64,000 nucleotides of DNA, taken from NCBI GenBank assembly GCA_012838995.1, contig DUOD01000024.1, positions 1 to 64,000 on the forward strand, read 5' to 3'. Of this stretch, positions 19,572 through 30,935 are shown in pieces. Every line of letters begins with the position of its first letter. Within the stretch, counting starts at the first letter, position 1. Both the position numbers and the translations under genes were made by a program. The notes beneath the pieces are model-generated. The model was not told the DNA's origin, did no database searches, and was given only the letters and a program-made list of their open reading frames with translations. Source of the stretch: Clostridiales bacterium (GTDB taxonomy: Bacteria > Bacillota > Clostridia > DUOD01).

Positions 19572-20573
19572 GTGGTATATTTGAACAAAAGACAGGGCCT
19601 GGGTCGGGCAGTTGAATGTATTTTAGTAGGGGTAATAAGTTCGATTATAGCAGTTGTATTATTCTTTATTCCGCTGTTAAATTTGGTTGTTTTTTTATGG
19701 CCAATACCTATTATTGTATTATCTTTCCGCAGAGGAATAAAATACGGGCTATTGGCCGTTGTTATTTCTAGCCTTATATGCGGATTATTTATGCATCCCA
19801 TATTCGGTTTTGGGGTTTTACTGATATTCGGTTCAACAGCCCTGATTATAAGCTGGGCCATGAAAAAATCCATGTCCCCGCTAAATGCCACGGTGTTTGG
19901 GGCCATAGCAATGATTATATCCATAATGATCGTTATGAAGGTTTTTGAAGTTGGTGTTGGGCAGGATTTGTTCGTATATTACGGACAAATTATAAAGGAT
20001 GTGCTGGCCGAGCAGCAACAGGACGGATTGTTGCAAAACTTTGCGGCCGTGTACAGGCAAATGGGAATAACAACCGAAGGCATTTCCATGGGGGAATTTC
20101 ACAATGCCATAGACGATATGATGGAAATGATTAAATCAGCATTTCCGTCCATATTGACGATTTTTTCCCTGATACTTAGTTTCATAAACTATTCGGTGTC
20201 CGGTGTGCTGTTAAAGAGAAAGGGGGAGGATGTACGTCTTTTCCCGTCCTTTAGCCTTTGGAGATTGCCCAGGGGCGCTGGCAGGGGATTTATAGCAATA
20301 CTGATAATAGCTTATATAGGTAATTTATCCGGAATAAGGAATTTCGATATAGTATTGATGACCATAACCAATATATGGGTGTTTGTATTTGGTATACAGG
20401 GCTTATCGGTGGCCGATTTTTTCTTTAAAAGGGCTAAGATAAACAGGGTGTTACGCGTTATCATACTGGTGTTGGTGTTTGTTTTGGTAAGACAGGTGGC
20501 TGCCTTTATAGGATTGATAGATCAATTGCTTAACGTAAGAAGACTACAGGACGATAAGAATATTACCCTTTAA
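19572..20573 (+). CDS. YybS family membrane protein (DUF2232)
   Basis: 333 aa multi-TM protein immediately upstream of gdpP. Confidence 0.8.
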   Translation: MVYLNKRQGLGRAVECILVGVISSIIAVVLFFIPLLNLVVFLWPIPIIVLSFRRGIKYGLLAVVISSLICGLFMHPIFGFGVLLIFGSTALIISWAMKKSMSPLNATVFGAIAMIISIMIVMKVFEVGVGQDLFVYYGQIIKDVLAEQQQDGLLQNFAAVYRQMGITTEGISMGEFHNAIDDMMEMIKSAFPSILTIFSLILSFINYSVSGVLLKRKGEDVRLFPSFSLWRLPRGAGRGFIAILIIAYIGNLSGIRNFDIVLMTITNIWVFVFGIQGLSVADFFFKRAKINRVLRVIILVLVFVLVRQVAAFIGLIDQLLNVRRLQDDKNITL

Positions 20574-20624
20574 ATGACGGGTGGAGCAAATAATGGCTGG
20601 AAGGAAGGGATAGGAGGACATCCC

Positions 20625-22631
20625 ATGAAAAATATAATATCAAAAAGGTTATTTGTGCCCGAGATAAAATTTCATCTCTTGATAATCCTTGTTCTTTCAA
20701 TAATAGTCCTGCATTATGATTTGATAATAGGAATAATTTCACTGGCGGTTCTGGCCGGTTTGGCCGTGTATAATTTTAAGACGGCCCGCAGACGGGTCAA
20801 ACAGTGGACGGAGTATATTGAGGATATATCGGAGAATGTGGAATGGGCAACCAAAAATGCCGTGTTGACCGTCCCGATGCCCTTGGTGGTTACCGATGAA
20901 GAGGGAAGTATAGTTTGGTACAATCCCAGGTTTTTGGAGCTGTTCGATGACCGCGATATGCTGGATGAGTCCATACAGCAACTTATACCAAAAATCGATA
21001 TTCAAAGGTTGGTTTCCAATAAAGACGGTAATGATGTACTCGATATATCCCTAAAGGATAAGCAGTACCAAGTGGTTTGCTGCCCCATGGAGATAGACAG
21101 GGGCAAGGGCATGGTAAAAAAACTGATGATGTTTTACTGGCGGGATATTACCGAGTATCACCAATTAAAACTAAAATACGCCATGCAGCGACCGGTGGTA
21201 TGCTTTATACAAATAGATAACTATGACGAAGTAATGGCCAATACCGATGAGGCCGACAGGCCGTCGGTGATAGCAGAAACCGATAGAAGGATAGGCCAGT
21301 TGGCCGGGCAGGTGGAGAGCAGCTGGGTTAAATATGAAAAGGATAAGTATATTTTAGTCTTTGAATCCAAATTTTTAAAGCAGATAGAAGAAAGGAAATT
21401 TGATATACTTGATAGTGTAAGGGATATAAGCTTGGGTAATAGGATAAACGTTACCCTAAGCATAGGAGTGGGTACCGGTGCCGATAATCCGGCCCAGGCC
21501 TCTGAATTTGCCCTTTCCGCCATAGAGCTGGCCCTGGGCAGGGGTGGGGACCAGGCCGTGGTAAAAAACGGCCAGAAACTGTCCTTCTATGGAGGCAAGA
21601 CCAGGGCAGTCGAGAAACGCACCAAAGTCAAGTCCAGGGTTATCGCCCATGCTTTGCGGGAGCTTATTGAGCACTCCCATAGGGTGTTGATAATGGGCCA
21701 TGACATGCCCGACCTGGACAGCCTGGGCTCCGCCTTGGGTATATACAGGGGAGTGGTGAGCCTGGGTAAGGAAGCCTATATAGTGCTGGAGGAATCAAAT
21801 GCCGCCATCCACAACCTGGTGGACAGGGTGGTGGACGATAAGGAGTACGGTAATCCCTTTATTTCACCCCAGCAGGCCATGGAGATTATCGACGGATATA
21901 CATTGTTGGTGGTGGTGGATACCCACAGGCCCAGTTTTACCCAGTATCCGGAATTGCTGGACGTGGTGGAAAGGATTGTGGTGCTCGACCATCATAGGCG
22001 CGGTACCGAAACCATAGAACAGGCGACCCTGTCATATATAGAACCCTATGCATCGTCCACCAGTGAGTTGGTCACCGAGATTTTGCAGTATATAAGCGAT
22101 AAGGTGCAGTTAAAGCCGGTAGAGGCCGAGGGTTTGCTGGCCGGTATAATGGTGGATACCAAGAACTTTGCCTTTAAAACGGGGGTAAGAACCTTTGAAG
22201 CCGCTTCCTACCTAAGGAGGGCGGGGGCCGACCCTACTGTGGCAATGCAGCTTTTTCAAGACGACCTGCAGACCTTCATAACCCGGGCGGAACTGGTGAA
22301 ACAGGCGAAACTAATAGGGAATGACATTGCAATCGCCATATCCAAGGAGGAACCCAAAAAAGCATCGCTGGTGGTGGCGCAGGTGGCCGATTCCCTGGTA
22401 AAAATAAAGGGTATTAATGCTTCCTTTGTTTTAAGCCCTTTGGGCGACGGTGTTATTATCAGCGGAAGATCTTTGGGTAAGATAAATGTCCAGGTAATCC
22501 TGGAAAAATTAGGCGGCGGCGGACATTTGACGGTGGCCGGGGCGCAGCTTGCGGATATTACACTGGAAGAGGCCGAGGATAAGGTTAGACAGGCTATTAA
22601 AGAATACCTTGAAGAGGAGGAAGGCAAATGA
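20625..22631 (+). CDS. gdpP: Cyclic-di-AMP phosphodiesterase GdpP (DHH family, PAS/GGDEF-like)
   Basis: TM segments, degenerate GGDEF, DHH motif [28 protein letters not shown]1 [12 protein letters not shown]; start at [10 protein letters not shown]. Confidence 0.93.
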   Translation: MKNIISKRLFVPEIKFHLLIILVLSIIVLHYDLIIGIISLAVLAGLAVYNFKTARRRVKQWTEYIEDISENVEWATKNAVLTVPMPLVVTDEEGSIVWYNPRFLELFDDRDMLDESIQQLIPKIDIQRLVSNKDGNDVLDISLKDKQYQVVCCPMEIDRGKGMVKKLMMFYWRDITEYHQLKLKYAMQRPVVCFIQIDNYDEVMANTDEADRPSVIAETDRRIGQLAGQVESSWVKYEKDKYILVFESKFLKQIEERKFDILDSVRDISLGNRINVTLSIGVGTGADNPAQASEFALSAIELALGRGGDQAVVKNGQKLSFYGGKTRAVEKRTKVKSRVIAHALRELIEHSHRVLIMGHDMPDLDSLGSALGIYRGVVSLGKEAYIVLEESNAAIHNLVDRVVDDKEYGNPFISPQQAMEIIDGYTLLVVVDTHRPSFTQYPELLDVVERIVVLDHHRRGTETIEQATLSYIEPYASSTSELVTEILQYISDKVQLKPVEAEGLLAGIMVDTKNFAFKTGVRTFEAASYLRRAGADPTVAMQLFQDDLQTFITRAELVKQAKLIGNDIAIAISKEEPKKASLVVAQVADSLVKIKGINASFVLSPLGDGVIISGRSLGKINVQVILEKLGGGGHLTVAGAQLADITLEEAEDKVRQAIKEYLEEEEGK

Positions 22632-23074
22632 AAGTTATACTGCAGGAAGATATTAAGGGTAAGGGTAAAAAAGGCGATATAGTAAATGTAAGCGATGGAT
22701 ATGCCAGGAATTTTTTATTACCCAGGGGAAAGGCCGTTGAGGCCAATAAGGAAAACCTGGCCAAGCTAAAGGAACAAAAGGCCGCGGAGCAAAAGAGAAA
22801 GCAACAGGAACAGGAGGAGTTTTCCCGATTGGCCCAAAGGCTGTCAGGTATTACCCTTACCATAAATGCCAAGGCAGGCGATCAGGATAAACTCTTCGGT
22901 TCGGTCACCAGCAAAGAAATTGTCGAACAATTGAAAGAACAATTTGATATTGATTTGGATAAAAAGAAAGTAAATCTACCCGAGCCTATAAAACATTTGG
23001 GTAATTTTACCGTAGAAGTAAAATTATATCCGGGGATAAACGCACAGTTGAAGGTAAACGTTAATCAGCAGTAG
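22628..23074 (+). CDS. rplI: 50S ribosomal protein L9
   Basis: [36 protein letters not shown]. Confidence 0.98.
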   Translation: MKVILQEDIKGKGKKGDIVNVSDGYARNFLLPRGKAVEANKENLAKLKEQKAAEQKRKQQEQEEFSRLAQRLSGITLTINAKAGDQDKLFGSVTSKEIVEQLKEQFDIDLDKKKVNLPEPIKHLGNFTVEVKLYPGINAQLKVNVNQQ

Positions 23075-23089
23075 GAAGGGGATTGGAAA

Positions 23090-24970
23090 TTGACGTCAAC
23101 AGCATGGAAAGGCCGGGGAAAATGTAGCTATGAAAAACAAATCGACGCCCTACTGCTACTGCTTAAGGACATCCTGGGTAAGGAGGCCTTCGAAAAAAAA
23201 ATAAAGTCCATGGAACTTACCGACATGATACAATCCCGGGAGTTTCAGCACAGGATAAACGCACTTTATAGGCTGGTGTTGGGGGATGAACATGACGGCT
23301 TTAAGCACTGGAATACCCAACAAAGGATAGAGGCAATAGAAGGCCAAATAGCCGATATGATGGCCAGGCGTATTGTGGAGCGGCGGATCCAGAAGAAGAT
23401 TGCCCAGGCCATGGAAGAAAAACAAAGGCAGTACATGGACGAGATGAAACTGCAGATACTTAAGAAAAATTCCGGGTCGGAAAATGCCAATACCCTGAAG
23501 AAGTATGCAATGCTGGAGAAACTGGAGACCCAGGGTTTGTCCCGTTTTAAGGCGGATTTAATAAGACCGTCGCGCCTGGAGGACATCGTAGGCCAGTCCA
23601 AGGCAGTCAAGGCCTTGCTATCAAAGATTGCCAATCCTTTTCCCCAGCATGTTTTGATATACGGACCGCCCGGGGTGGGTAAGACCACCACCGCCCGGTT
23701 GGTATTGGAAGTGGCCAAGAAAATGAAGTATACCCCCTTTTCTCAGAGCGGTAAATTTGTGGAGGTGGACGGTACCACCCTGAGATGGGATCCCAGGGAA
23801 GCAACAAATCCGTTACTGGGCTCGGTTCACGATCCCATATATCAGGGTACAAAACGGGAGCTGGCCGAAACCGGGATACCCGAGCCCAAAACAGGTCTGG
23901 TTACCGAAGCCCATGGCGGGGTATTGTTTATAGACGAAATAGGTGAACTGGATATCTTCCTTCAAAACAAGCTTCTTAAGGTATTGGAGGATAAAAGGGT
24001 TTATTTCGATTCATCCTATTATGACCCCGATGACGATTCTACGCCCAAATACGTTAAGAAGCTCTTCGATGAAGGGGCGCCGGCGGATTTTATATTAATA
24101 GGCGCCACTACAAAACACCCGTGGGAAATAAATCCTGCCCTAAGGTCACGATGTGCCGAGGTGTTCTTTGATCCTTTAACCCCCGAACATATCCAGGATA
24201 TTGTAAAAAAGGTGGCCAAAAGGACGGGGATAAGGATAGACCGGGGCGTAGCCCGGCTTATAAGCCGGTATACCGTTGAGGGTAGGAAGGCGGTGGGCAT
24301 TTTAACGGATGCTTACGGTCTGGCCCTTTATAACCGCGGAGACAGTCTGGATGAAGGACAGGTTGTTGTGAGGGAGGATGATGTGTACCAGGTGGCGCAG
24401 ATATCCAGGTTAGTGCCCCATAATTGCTGCCAGTTGGATTTTATGCCCCAGGTGGGTAAAGCATACGGCCTTGGGGTGAACGGTTACGTGGGTTGTGTGA
24501 TAGAATTTGAATCGATAGCCTTTCCCAGCCAAGGTAAGGGCGGGTTGAAGTTCAACGACGCGGCGGGTTCCATGACCAAGGATTCGGTGGTTAATGCAGC
24601 GGTAGTCATACGAAAATTGACGGGTAGGGACCTGTCCAAGTATGATATCCATATAAACGCCGTCGGCGGAGGTAAGATAGACGGACCGTCGGCGGGTGTG
24701 GCCATGGTAATGCCTATACTAAGCGCCATAGAGCAAAGACCCTTAAGACAGGACATTGCAATGACGGGGGAAATCTCGCTACAGGGTAGGGTAAAGGAAG
24801 TAGGCGGTATACATGAGAAGATATATGGCGCCTTTCAGGCGGGTATGAAGGGTGTAATACTGCCAAAGGGTAATTTAAAGGATGTACCCGATGCCCTAAA
24901 GACCATTGAAATCATAGGCGTAGAAGATATCAGCCAGGTTATGGATATAATGTTTAACGTGGATAATTAG
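23090..24970 (+). CDS. lonC: LonC-type ATP-dependent protease
   Basis: Walker A YGPPGVGKTTTARL; Lon protease Ser motif GGGKIDGPSAGVAMVMPILSAIEQRPLRQDIAMTGEISLQGRVKEVGGIHEK; rplI-lonC-dnaB order. Confidence 0.9.
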   Translation: MTSTAWKGRGKCSYEKQIDALLLLLKDILGKEAFEKKIKSMELTDMIQSREFQHRINALYRLVLGDEHDGFKHWNTQQRIEAIEGQIADMMARRIVERRIQKKIAQAMEEKQRQYMDEMKLQILKKNSGSENANTLKKYAMLEKLETQGLSRFKADLIRPSRLEDIVGQSKAVKALLSKIANPFPQHVLIYGPPGVGKTTTARLVLEVAKKMKYTPFSQSGKFVEVDGTTLRWDPREATNPLLGSVHDPIYQGTKRELAETGIPEPKTGLVTEAHGGVLFIDEIGELDIFLQNKLLKVLEDKRVYFDSSYYDPDDDSTPKYVKKLFDEGAPADFILIGATTKHPWEINPALRSRCAEVFFDPLTPEHIQDIVKKVAKRTGIRIDRGVARLISRYTVEGRKAVGILTDAYGLALYNRGDSLDEGQVVVREDDVYQVAQISRLVPHNCCQLDFMPQVGKAYGLGVNGYVGCVIEFESIAFPSQGKGGLKFNDAAGSMTKDSVVNAAVVIRKLTGRDLSKYDIHINAVGGGKIDGPSAGVAMVMPILSAIEQRPLRQDIAMTGEISLQGRVKEVGGIHEKIYGAFQAGMKGVILPKGNLKDVPDALKTIEIIGVEDISQVMDIMFNVDN

Positions 24971-25049
24971 CACGGCCGTCAACAAGCGTAAAAAACGTCC
25001 CATAAGCCGTGTAGGGGTTAAACTTTTATTAAAAGGCGGGTATTGAGTG

Positions 25050-26393
25050 ATGGACGCAATCAAAGGGATAATGCCTCCATGTAGCATGGAGGCCGAACAA
25101 TCGGTTTTGGGTTGTATGCTTCTTAGCAAGGAGGCGGTGTCGCGGGCTGCTGAAGTATTAAAACCCGAAGACTTTTACCACGAGGGCCACAAGGAAATAT
25201 TCGAAGCTATGCTGGATATATATGAAGAGGGCGAGCCGGTTGATCTGGTTACTTTGACCGAGAGGCTGAGGATGAGAAATTCCATTGATGCCGTGGGCGG
25301 TATAACATATATAACCAATCTTTCCACCTTTGTGCCCACAGCCGCCAACATAGAATATTATATAAAGATTGTGGAAGAAAAATCCATATTAAGGAGACTT
25401 ATTAAGCTTAACACCCAAGTGATAGAATACAGCTACAGCGGCGGTTTGGATATAGACCAGCTGTTGGACATGGCCGAAAAGGGCATATTCGACATCAGCC
25501 AAAGACATTCGGTGAGAGGGTTTACACCCATTCAGGATATCCTGCTGGATAACTTCAATAGGATTGAGCAACTCTACAAGGACAAAAGTAAGATTACCGG
25601 TATACCCACAGGCTTTCCCGATATCGATTACAAAACCTCGGGGTTTCAACCCTCCGATTTGATACTGATTGCTGCACGGCCCAGTATGGGCAAAACGGCC
25701 TTTGCGCTGAATATTGCCCAGTATGCGGCATTACATGCCCAGAAATCGGTGGCCATATTCAGCCTGGAGATGTCCAAGGAACAACTGGTTAACAGGATGC
25801 TGTGTTCCGAAGCCAATATAGACAGCCACAGGATGCGTACCGGCAACCTGGACGAGAATGACTGGCCTCGACTGGCCATGGCGGTGGGTCCGCTGGCCAA
25901 GGCACCTATATATATCGATGACACCCCTGCCATATCGGTGCTGGAGATGCGGTCCAAGGCCAGGCGCTTAAAACTGGAACGGGGGCTGGATATTATTATA
26001 GTTGACTATTTACAGCTCATGCAGGGTCGGGGTAGGGCCGACAACCGCCAGCAGGAAATATCGGAGATATCCCGGTCGTTGAAGGCTCTGGCCAGAGAAC
26101 TGGATGTGCCGGTAGTTGCCCTATCGCAGCTGAGTAGGGCACCCGAGACTCGTAACGATCACCGGCCCATACTCAGCGACCTGAGGGAATCGGGAGCCAT
26201 CGAACAGGACGCCGATTTGGTTATGTTTTTATATAGGGATGAATATTATAACCCCGATACCGATAAGAAAAACATAGCCGAGATCATAATAGCAAAACAG
26301 CGAAACGGCCCCACCGGTACGGTGGAACTGGTATGGCTGGATCAGTTTACCAAGTTTGCCAGCCTTGAAAGGCATAGAACGGAGATTGAATGA
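25050..26393 (+). CDS. dnaB: Replicative DNA helicase DnaB
   Basis: PPCSMEAEQSVLGCMLLSKEA, AARPSMGKTAFALNIAQ, IIVDYLQLMQGRG. Confidence 0.97.
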   Translation: MDAIKGIMPPCSMEAEQSVLGCMLLSKEAVSRAAEVLKPEDFYHEGHKEIFEAMLDIYEEGEPVDLVTLTERLRMRNSIDAVGGITYITNLSTFVPTAANIEYYIKIVEEKSILRRLIKLNTQVIEYSYSGGLDIDQLLDMAEKGIFDISQRHSVRGFTPIQDILLDNFNRIEQLYKDKSKITGIPTGFPDIDYKTSGFQPSDLILIAARPSMGKTAFALNIAQYAALHAQKSVAIFSLEMSKEQLVNRMLCSEANIDSHRMRTGNLDENDWPRLAMAVGPLAKAPIYIDDTPAISVLEMRSKARRLKLERGLDIIIVDYLQLMQGRGRADNRQQEISEISRSLKALARELDVPVVALSQLSRAPETRNDHRPILSDLRESGAIEQDADLVMFLYRDEYYNPDTDKKNIAEIIIAKQRNGPTGTVELVWLDQFTKFASLERHRTEIE

Positions 26394-26396
26394 AAA

Positions 26397-26428
26397 AAGA
26401 AGCGGGTTTACAGCGACCGCTTCTTTCT
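26397..26428. terminator. Bidirectional hairpin between convergent dnaB and the DnaC-like gene
   Basis: AAAGAAGCGG gtttacagcga CCGCTTCTTT, overlapping the 3' end of the minus-strand ORF. Confidence 0.6.
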
Positions 26429-27391
26429 GATATCCTCACCATAAAATTTGAATATCTTGTAGTTGCCGATTATCCTGGATATTATCCTTTCCGAATAATG
26501 CTTGGCCAGTTCTTCCAGGGTGAGGTTGGTGGAAATAATGGTTTTTTTGTCTTCTATTAGCCGGGTGTTTAGTATATTAAAAAGCTCAGAACTTATAAAG
26601 GCGTTGTTGACCTCGGTGCCCAGGTCGTCGATTATTAACAGGTCTGCTTCTACCAGGTCCTCCAGTTGTTTTTTGTCGTATTCTGCCCTGTTGGACCTGA
26701 ACTTATATTCCCTAAGTATGTCGAAAAGCTTGAAAGCTGTTTGATATACTACCGTCTTTCCCTTCAACATAAGTTCCCGGGCTATGCAGTTACATAAAAA
26801 GGTTTTGCCCAGGCCGGTACTGCCATAGAACAAAAGATTGGTATCCGAAGCGTCAAAGGTATTGACGAAATTCAGGCAGGCGGCATATATGATTTCCATG
26901 TTCTTTCGGGGCGTCAGTTTTTCTTTGCCAAAGGGGGCATCGGAGTAATACTCGATGTTGAAGGTATTGAAATTTTCCTTGGTCAACCGCCGGCCTAAGT
27001 TGGACTGGGCGTAGGTATAGTCCACCAGCCGTTGCTTGAAACAGTGACACTGCCGGCCCTTTATATATCCGGTATCCTTACAGTCCGAACAGTTGTAAAT
27101 GGGTTCTAAATAATCCACCGGATACCCGTTTACAGCCAAAAGTTCGCCTTTTTCCTGTTGCAGCCGACGTATTTTGTTTTTTATCTTTTCAAACCGGGTA
27201 TTAGCATCCTCGGGATGTTTAAGAACAATGTGACTTAGCTTTATACCCAACGTGCTTATGCTGTCGTCAATTTCCCGGATCCTTGGCAGCTTTTTGTAAA
27301 TTTCTTCTTTCCTTTGGCGGGCCAGGTGGGCATTTTTGTCCCGCAGCTGCTGGTATTCACGTAGCACCTTTGTAATCACGTCGTTAGCCAT
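26408..27391 (-). CDS. DnaC/DnaI-like helicase loader ATPase
   Basis: FYGSTGLGKTFLCNCIARELM Walker A, LLIIDDLGTE Walker B; zinc-binding YNCSDCKDTGYIKGRQCHC. Confidence 0.9.
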   Translation of the reverse strand: MANDVITKVLREYQQLRDKNAHLARQRKEEIYKKLPRIREIDDSISTLGIKLSHIVLKHPEDANTRFEKIKNKIRRLQQEKGELLAVNGYPVDYLEPIYNCSDCKDTGYIKGRQCHCFKQRLVDYTYAQSNLGRRLTKENFNTFNIEYYSDAPFGKEKLTPRKNMEIIYAACLNFVNTFDASDTNLLFYGSTGLGKTFLCNCIARELMLKGKTVVYQTAFKLFDILREYKFRSNRAEYDKKQLEDLVEADLLIIDDLGTEVNNAFISSELFNILNTRLIEDKKTIISTNLTLEELAKHYSERIISRIIGNYKIFKFYGEDIRKKRSL

Positions 27392-28443
27392 TACATACCA
27401 CCGAATTCCTTAATGTTTTTTTCCAGTATCTTTTGTTCCAGATCGTTAAAATCGTAGTTTCTTTGGGGAAAATTATGGAATTTATTTTTATTCCCACTTG
27501 GCTGCTTGCGCAACTTGTTGGTTTTGTATTCCTCTCTGAATTTGGCTATGGCCTTTTCACAATCGGCCAGTGTCTTAACCCCCTCCCGTTTCCAATATTC
27601 CAGTATGGAATCCACATAGGGGAAACTGGGTTCGGGTATATTTATGGTCATTTCGCAGGCTTTTAGCACCACCTCAATGGGCAGAGCCCAGGTTTTGAGC
27701 CATTTATCCATATACTCCTTTTCATATTTTGAAGGATTCCTGTAAAAGCCCAGTGAGTTCATTATCTTCTTATAATGACCCTTGCTGTCCTCGTATTGTT
27801 TTATATGTTGTTCTATTTTATCTATTGTATTAATGCCCTTATCCGACCACTCCACCGCCACCTTTTCAATATACCTGATGTCTCGCTTACCTATCTGGAC
27901 ACAATATTCAAGGAGCATGATGATGGCTTCTATGGGCAGGCGTAGCCAGTCGTAGAAGCTGAATATGGTATTGGTGTCGTTGTAACTTAAGGGCCGGGCC
28001 AGTTTTTCTTCGGCTATACGAAAGAGCAGCTTTATTTCTTCGCAATTTTTTATGTAAAGGTCGATTTCCTCCGGTGAATAAACCGGTTTTTTTCTTCTTT
28101 TTTTGGATAGGGTAACATTTTGGTCCTTGCCCGCTATTTGGCCGGGACATTGGAATTGTATATTATAGGCATCGTTCTCTTGGGAGGGTTTGTCCATGGT
28201 TACTATCCCTGTCTTTTCCCAATATTTCCATGCCTTAATCACGTCGGATTCCAGCATGTCGAGATGCCGGGCAATAACCTCGCTGGACAGAATGCTGTTG
28301 CCCTGGTAGCATTGGCATAATGCATATAGGTATACTTTTATAAACTCGCCGTTTGCACCGGCCATGAAGTTGTTTATAAAACTGTTGTCCACCGGCGTTA
28401 TGCCGCTGACACCGCTCGGCAGGCTAAAGGACAAAATTGCCAT
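27391..28443 (-). CDS. DnaD domain-containing replication initiation protein
   Basis: 350 aa; two DnaD_2-like segments (LSYNDTNTIFSFYDWLRLPIEAIIMLLEYCVQIGKRDIRYIEKVAVEW; YMDKWLKTWALPIEVVLKACEM...YVDSILEYWKREGVKTLAD). Confidence 0.88.
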   Translation of the reverse strand: MAILSFSLPSGVSGITPVDNSFINNFMAGANGEFIKVYLYALCQCYQGNSILSSEVIARHLDMLESDVIKAWKYWEKTGIVTMDKPSQENDAYNIQFQCPGQIAGKDQNVTLSKKRRKKPVYSPEEIDLYIKNCEEIKLLFRIAEEKLARPLSYNDTNTIFSFYDWLRLPIEAIIMLLEYCVQIGKRDIRYIEKVAVEWSDKGINTIDKIEQHIKQYEDSKGHYKKIMNSLGFYRNPSKYEKEYMDKWLKTWALPIEVVLKACEMTINIPEPSFPYVDSILEYWKREGVKTLADCEKAIAKFREEYKTNKLRKQPSGNKNKFHNFPQRNYDFNDLEQKILEKNIKEFGGM

Positions 28444-28649
28444 GGGAAATTTCCTTTCATGAAATTAATCTAAAAAGTACCCTTGGTTATGTTTATATAA
28501 TACACCAAAAACATCATGGTTTTCAACGATGCTTTGGTCCAAAAAAGGTGCATAGATAGGATTACCTGCAAAGGAATGTATTATCCAATGAATGACAGCT
28601 CCGACAGGCCGCGGTAGGTCGTCGTTTTTTGGTCACGGAAGGCGTGCCG

Positions 28650-29801
28650 TTAGAGGGCACGGCCAAAAACTATATTACCGGCTACCATGGTTAGCACCGG
28701 TTCAAGGTCCTCCTTTAAAATCACAATATCCGCCCTTTTACCTACCGCAAGGCTGCCGGTTATGTTATCGATACCCAGTGCCCTGGCCGGGGTCAGAGAG
28801 GCCATCTTTAGGGCTTTTTCCAAGGGCAGCCCGGTGAATTTCATTACATTTTTTACGGCCCGGATAAGGGTGAGGGTACTGCCGGCCAGGTTGCCTTCCT
28901 TTAGCCGGGCTATTCCGTTTTTCACATATGCCTTCTGGCCCCCCAGTTCATATTGTCCATCAGACAGGCCTGTTGCCATCATGGCATCGGTTACCAGTAT
29001 TGTTTTGTCTATGCCCTTAATTTTTATCACCATGTCCACCACGGCCGGATGGTTGTGGATTCCATCGGCGATAAGTTCCACATAAAAGGGCCCGGTCAGG
29101 GCAGCGCCTGCCGCAGAAGGGTCCCGGTGGTGTAGCGGCTTCATACCGTTAAAAATGTGGGTGATGGAAATAACGCCCCGCTTGGCGGTCGACATAACCA
29201 TGTCATAGTCGGCCCCGGTATGGCCGATGGATAGGCGAAGGCCCCTGGCCAGGGCGTGGTCCATAACCGCGGAGGCCTTTTCAAGTTCCGGGGCCATGGT
29301 CACGGAGATGTGGGCCTTGCCCATAATATCCGCTATGGCATCCACTTCGTCAATGCTGGGGGGTCTTATATATGCCCTGTTGTGGGCACCCCTGTACCTT
29401 TCATTGATAAAGGGGCCTTCTATATGAACGCCGGCTATTCGGGCACCCCTGCAGGGCTTGTAAATAAAGGCGGCTATTGCCTCTAAAGCCCTTTGTAATC
29501 TTATAGGCGAGTCTGTCATGGTGGTGGGCAGCAAAGCGGTGACGCCCCTGGATGCTGCAAAGGCGGCAATGGTTTCGAGAGATATGCGGGTACCGTCCAT
29601 GGTGTCACAGCCCATACAGCCGTGGATATGGATGTCGATAAGACCGGGGGCGGCTATACAATCCCTAAATTGCAAAACCTGCTTATCTTCCTCGGGTATG
29701 TTACTTCCGATGTCTTGGATATATCCGTCCTTTATCAAAAGATTTCCCCGATTAATGGCGAAGTTTTGATCTATATATTTAATATCTTTAAAAAGAAGTA
29801 T
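28650..29801 (-). CDS. nagA: N-acetylglucosamine-6-phosphate deacetylase; start uncertain (no AUG/GUG in the homologous N-terminal frame; TTG at 29738 is the first canonical start)
   Basis: GLIDIHIHGCMGCDTMDG, GVTALLPTTMTDS, HIFNGMKPLHHRDP, DGIHNHP motifs; in-frame upstream codons encode LLFKDIKYIDQNFAINRGNLLIKDGYI, which looks like a NagA N-terminus. Confidence 0.85.
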   Translation of the reverse strand: MLLFKDIKYIDQNFAINRGNLLIKDGYIQDIGSNIPEEDKQVLQFRDCIAAPGLIDIHIHGCMGCDTMDGTRISLETIAAFAASRGVTALLPTTMTDSPIRLQRALEAIAAFIYKPCRGARIAGVHIEGPFINERYRGAHNRAYIRPPSIDEVDAIADIMGKAHISVTMAPELEKASAVMDHALARGLRLSIGHTGADYDMVMSTAKRGVISITHIFNGMKPLHHRDPSAAGAALTGPFYVELIADGIHNHPAVVDMVIKIKGIDKTILVTDAMMATGLSDGQYELGGQKAYVKNGIARLKEGNLAGSTLTLIRAVKNVMKFTGLPLEKALKMASLTPARALGIDNITGSLAVGKRADIVILKEDLEPVLTMVAGNIVFGRAL

Positions 29802-30192
29802 GGTCGTCCACTCCCGTCATTGTTTTTTATCCCAAAATGCAAACTTTATGGCCGGGCCGGCCGGACTGTAAAAAAGAGTTGTGTCGCAAGTATCGTGTAT
29901 AAAGATATGGCTGCTGATAATTATCACACCACCCAAATCCCTAACTCCTTTTTCTTGACAGGCTGAAAAAATGTCCGTCAAAAATATTTTACCATAATTA
30001 TCAACACACTATATGGAGACTTTAAGGAGGGAGCCTATCCTTTTTATATATTCATTAAGCTGTTTGGCGCAAGGAATAGGGTGTTAAACATTACGTCGCA
30101 TGTTCCAAAAAATACCTGGTATTTATTCGAAAAAAAAATCTTCCAATAGCCGGCGATGTGGTGTAAAATAATGGTTAGAAGGGGGTCAAATC

Positions 30193-30882
30193 ATGCTTGA
30201 ACAACTTAAGGAAGAAGTCTTATTGGCCAATTTGGAGCTGCCTAAACATAAACTGGTTACTTATACGTGGGGAAATGTAAGCGGTATAGACAGGCAATCA
30301 GGGTTGGTGGTTATAAAGCCCAGTGGGGTGGCCTATGAATGCATGAAGGCCGAGCATATGGTGGTGGTGGATTTACAGGGTAATAAGGTAGAGGGCGACC
30401 TAAACCCTTCTTCAGACACGCCTACCCACCTGGTGCTGTACAATAACTTCCCGGAAATAGGGGGGATAGTCCATACCCACTCAACCTGGGCTACCAGCTG
30501 GGCTCAGGCGGGCATGGCCATTCCGGCCTTAGGCACCACCCACGCCGATTATTTTTATGGTGAAATACCTTGTACCCGTGGATTAAGGCCGGACGAGATA
30601 AAGGATTCGTACGAAAAACATACCGGGGACGTAATAGTCGAAACCTTTGCCGGCAAAAATCCCCTTTATAATCCAGGAGTTTTGGTGAAAAACCACGGCC
30701 CTTTTACATGGGGCCCGGACCCCCAGGAGGCTGTTCATAATGCAGTGGTTTTGGAAGAAGTGGCCAGGATGGCTTTTAATACTATGGTGTTGAACAATCG
30801 GGTGGCTGCCATTGACCGGGTATTATTGGACAAACACTTTTTAAGAAAACACGGACCGGGGGCGTATTACGGACAAAGGTAG
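30193..30882 (+). CDS. araD: L-ribulose-5-phosphate 4-epimerase
   Basis: [73 protein letters not shown]. Confidence 0.92.
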   Translation: MLEQLKEEVLLANLELPKHKLVTYTWGNVSGIDRQSGLVVIKPSGVAYECMKAEHMVVVDLQGNKVEGDLNPSSDTPTHLVLYNNFPEIGGIVHTHSTWATSWAQAGMAIPALGTTHADYFYGEIPCTRGLRPDEIKDSYEKHTGDVIVETFAGKNPLYNPGVLVKNHGPFTWGPDPQEAVHNAVVLEEVARMAFNTMVLNNRVAAIDRVLLDKHFLRKHGPGAYYGQR

Positions 30883-30935
30883 TTATAAATCTTTTCATCC
30901 ACTCGCTATACTTAAAAAAATAAGGAGGATGATTT

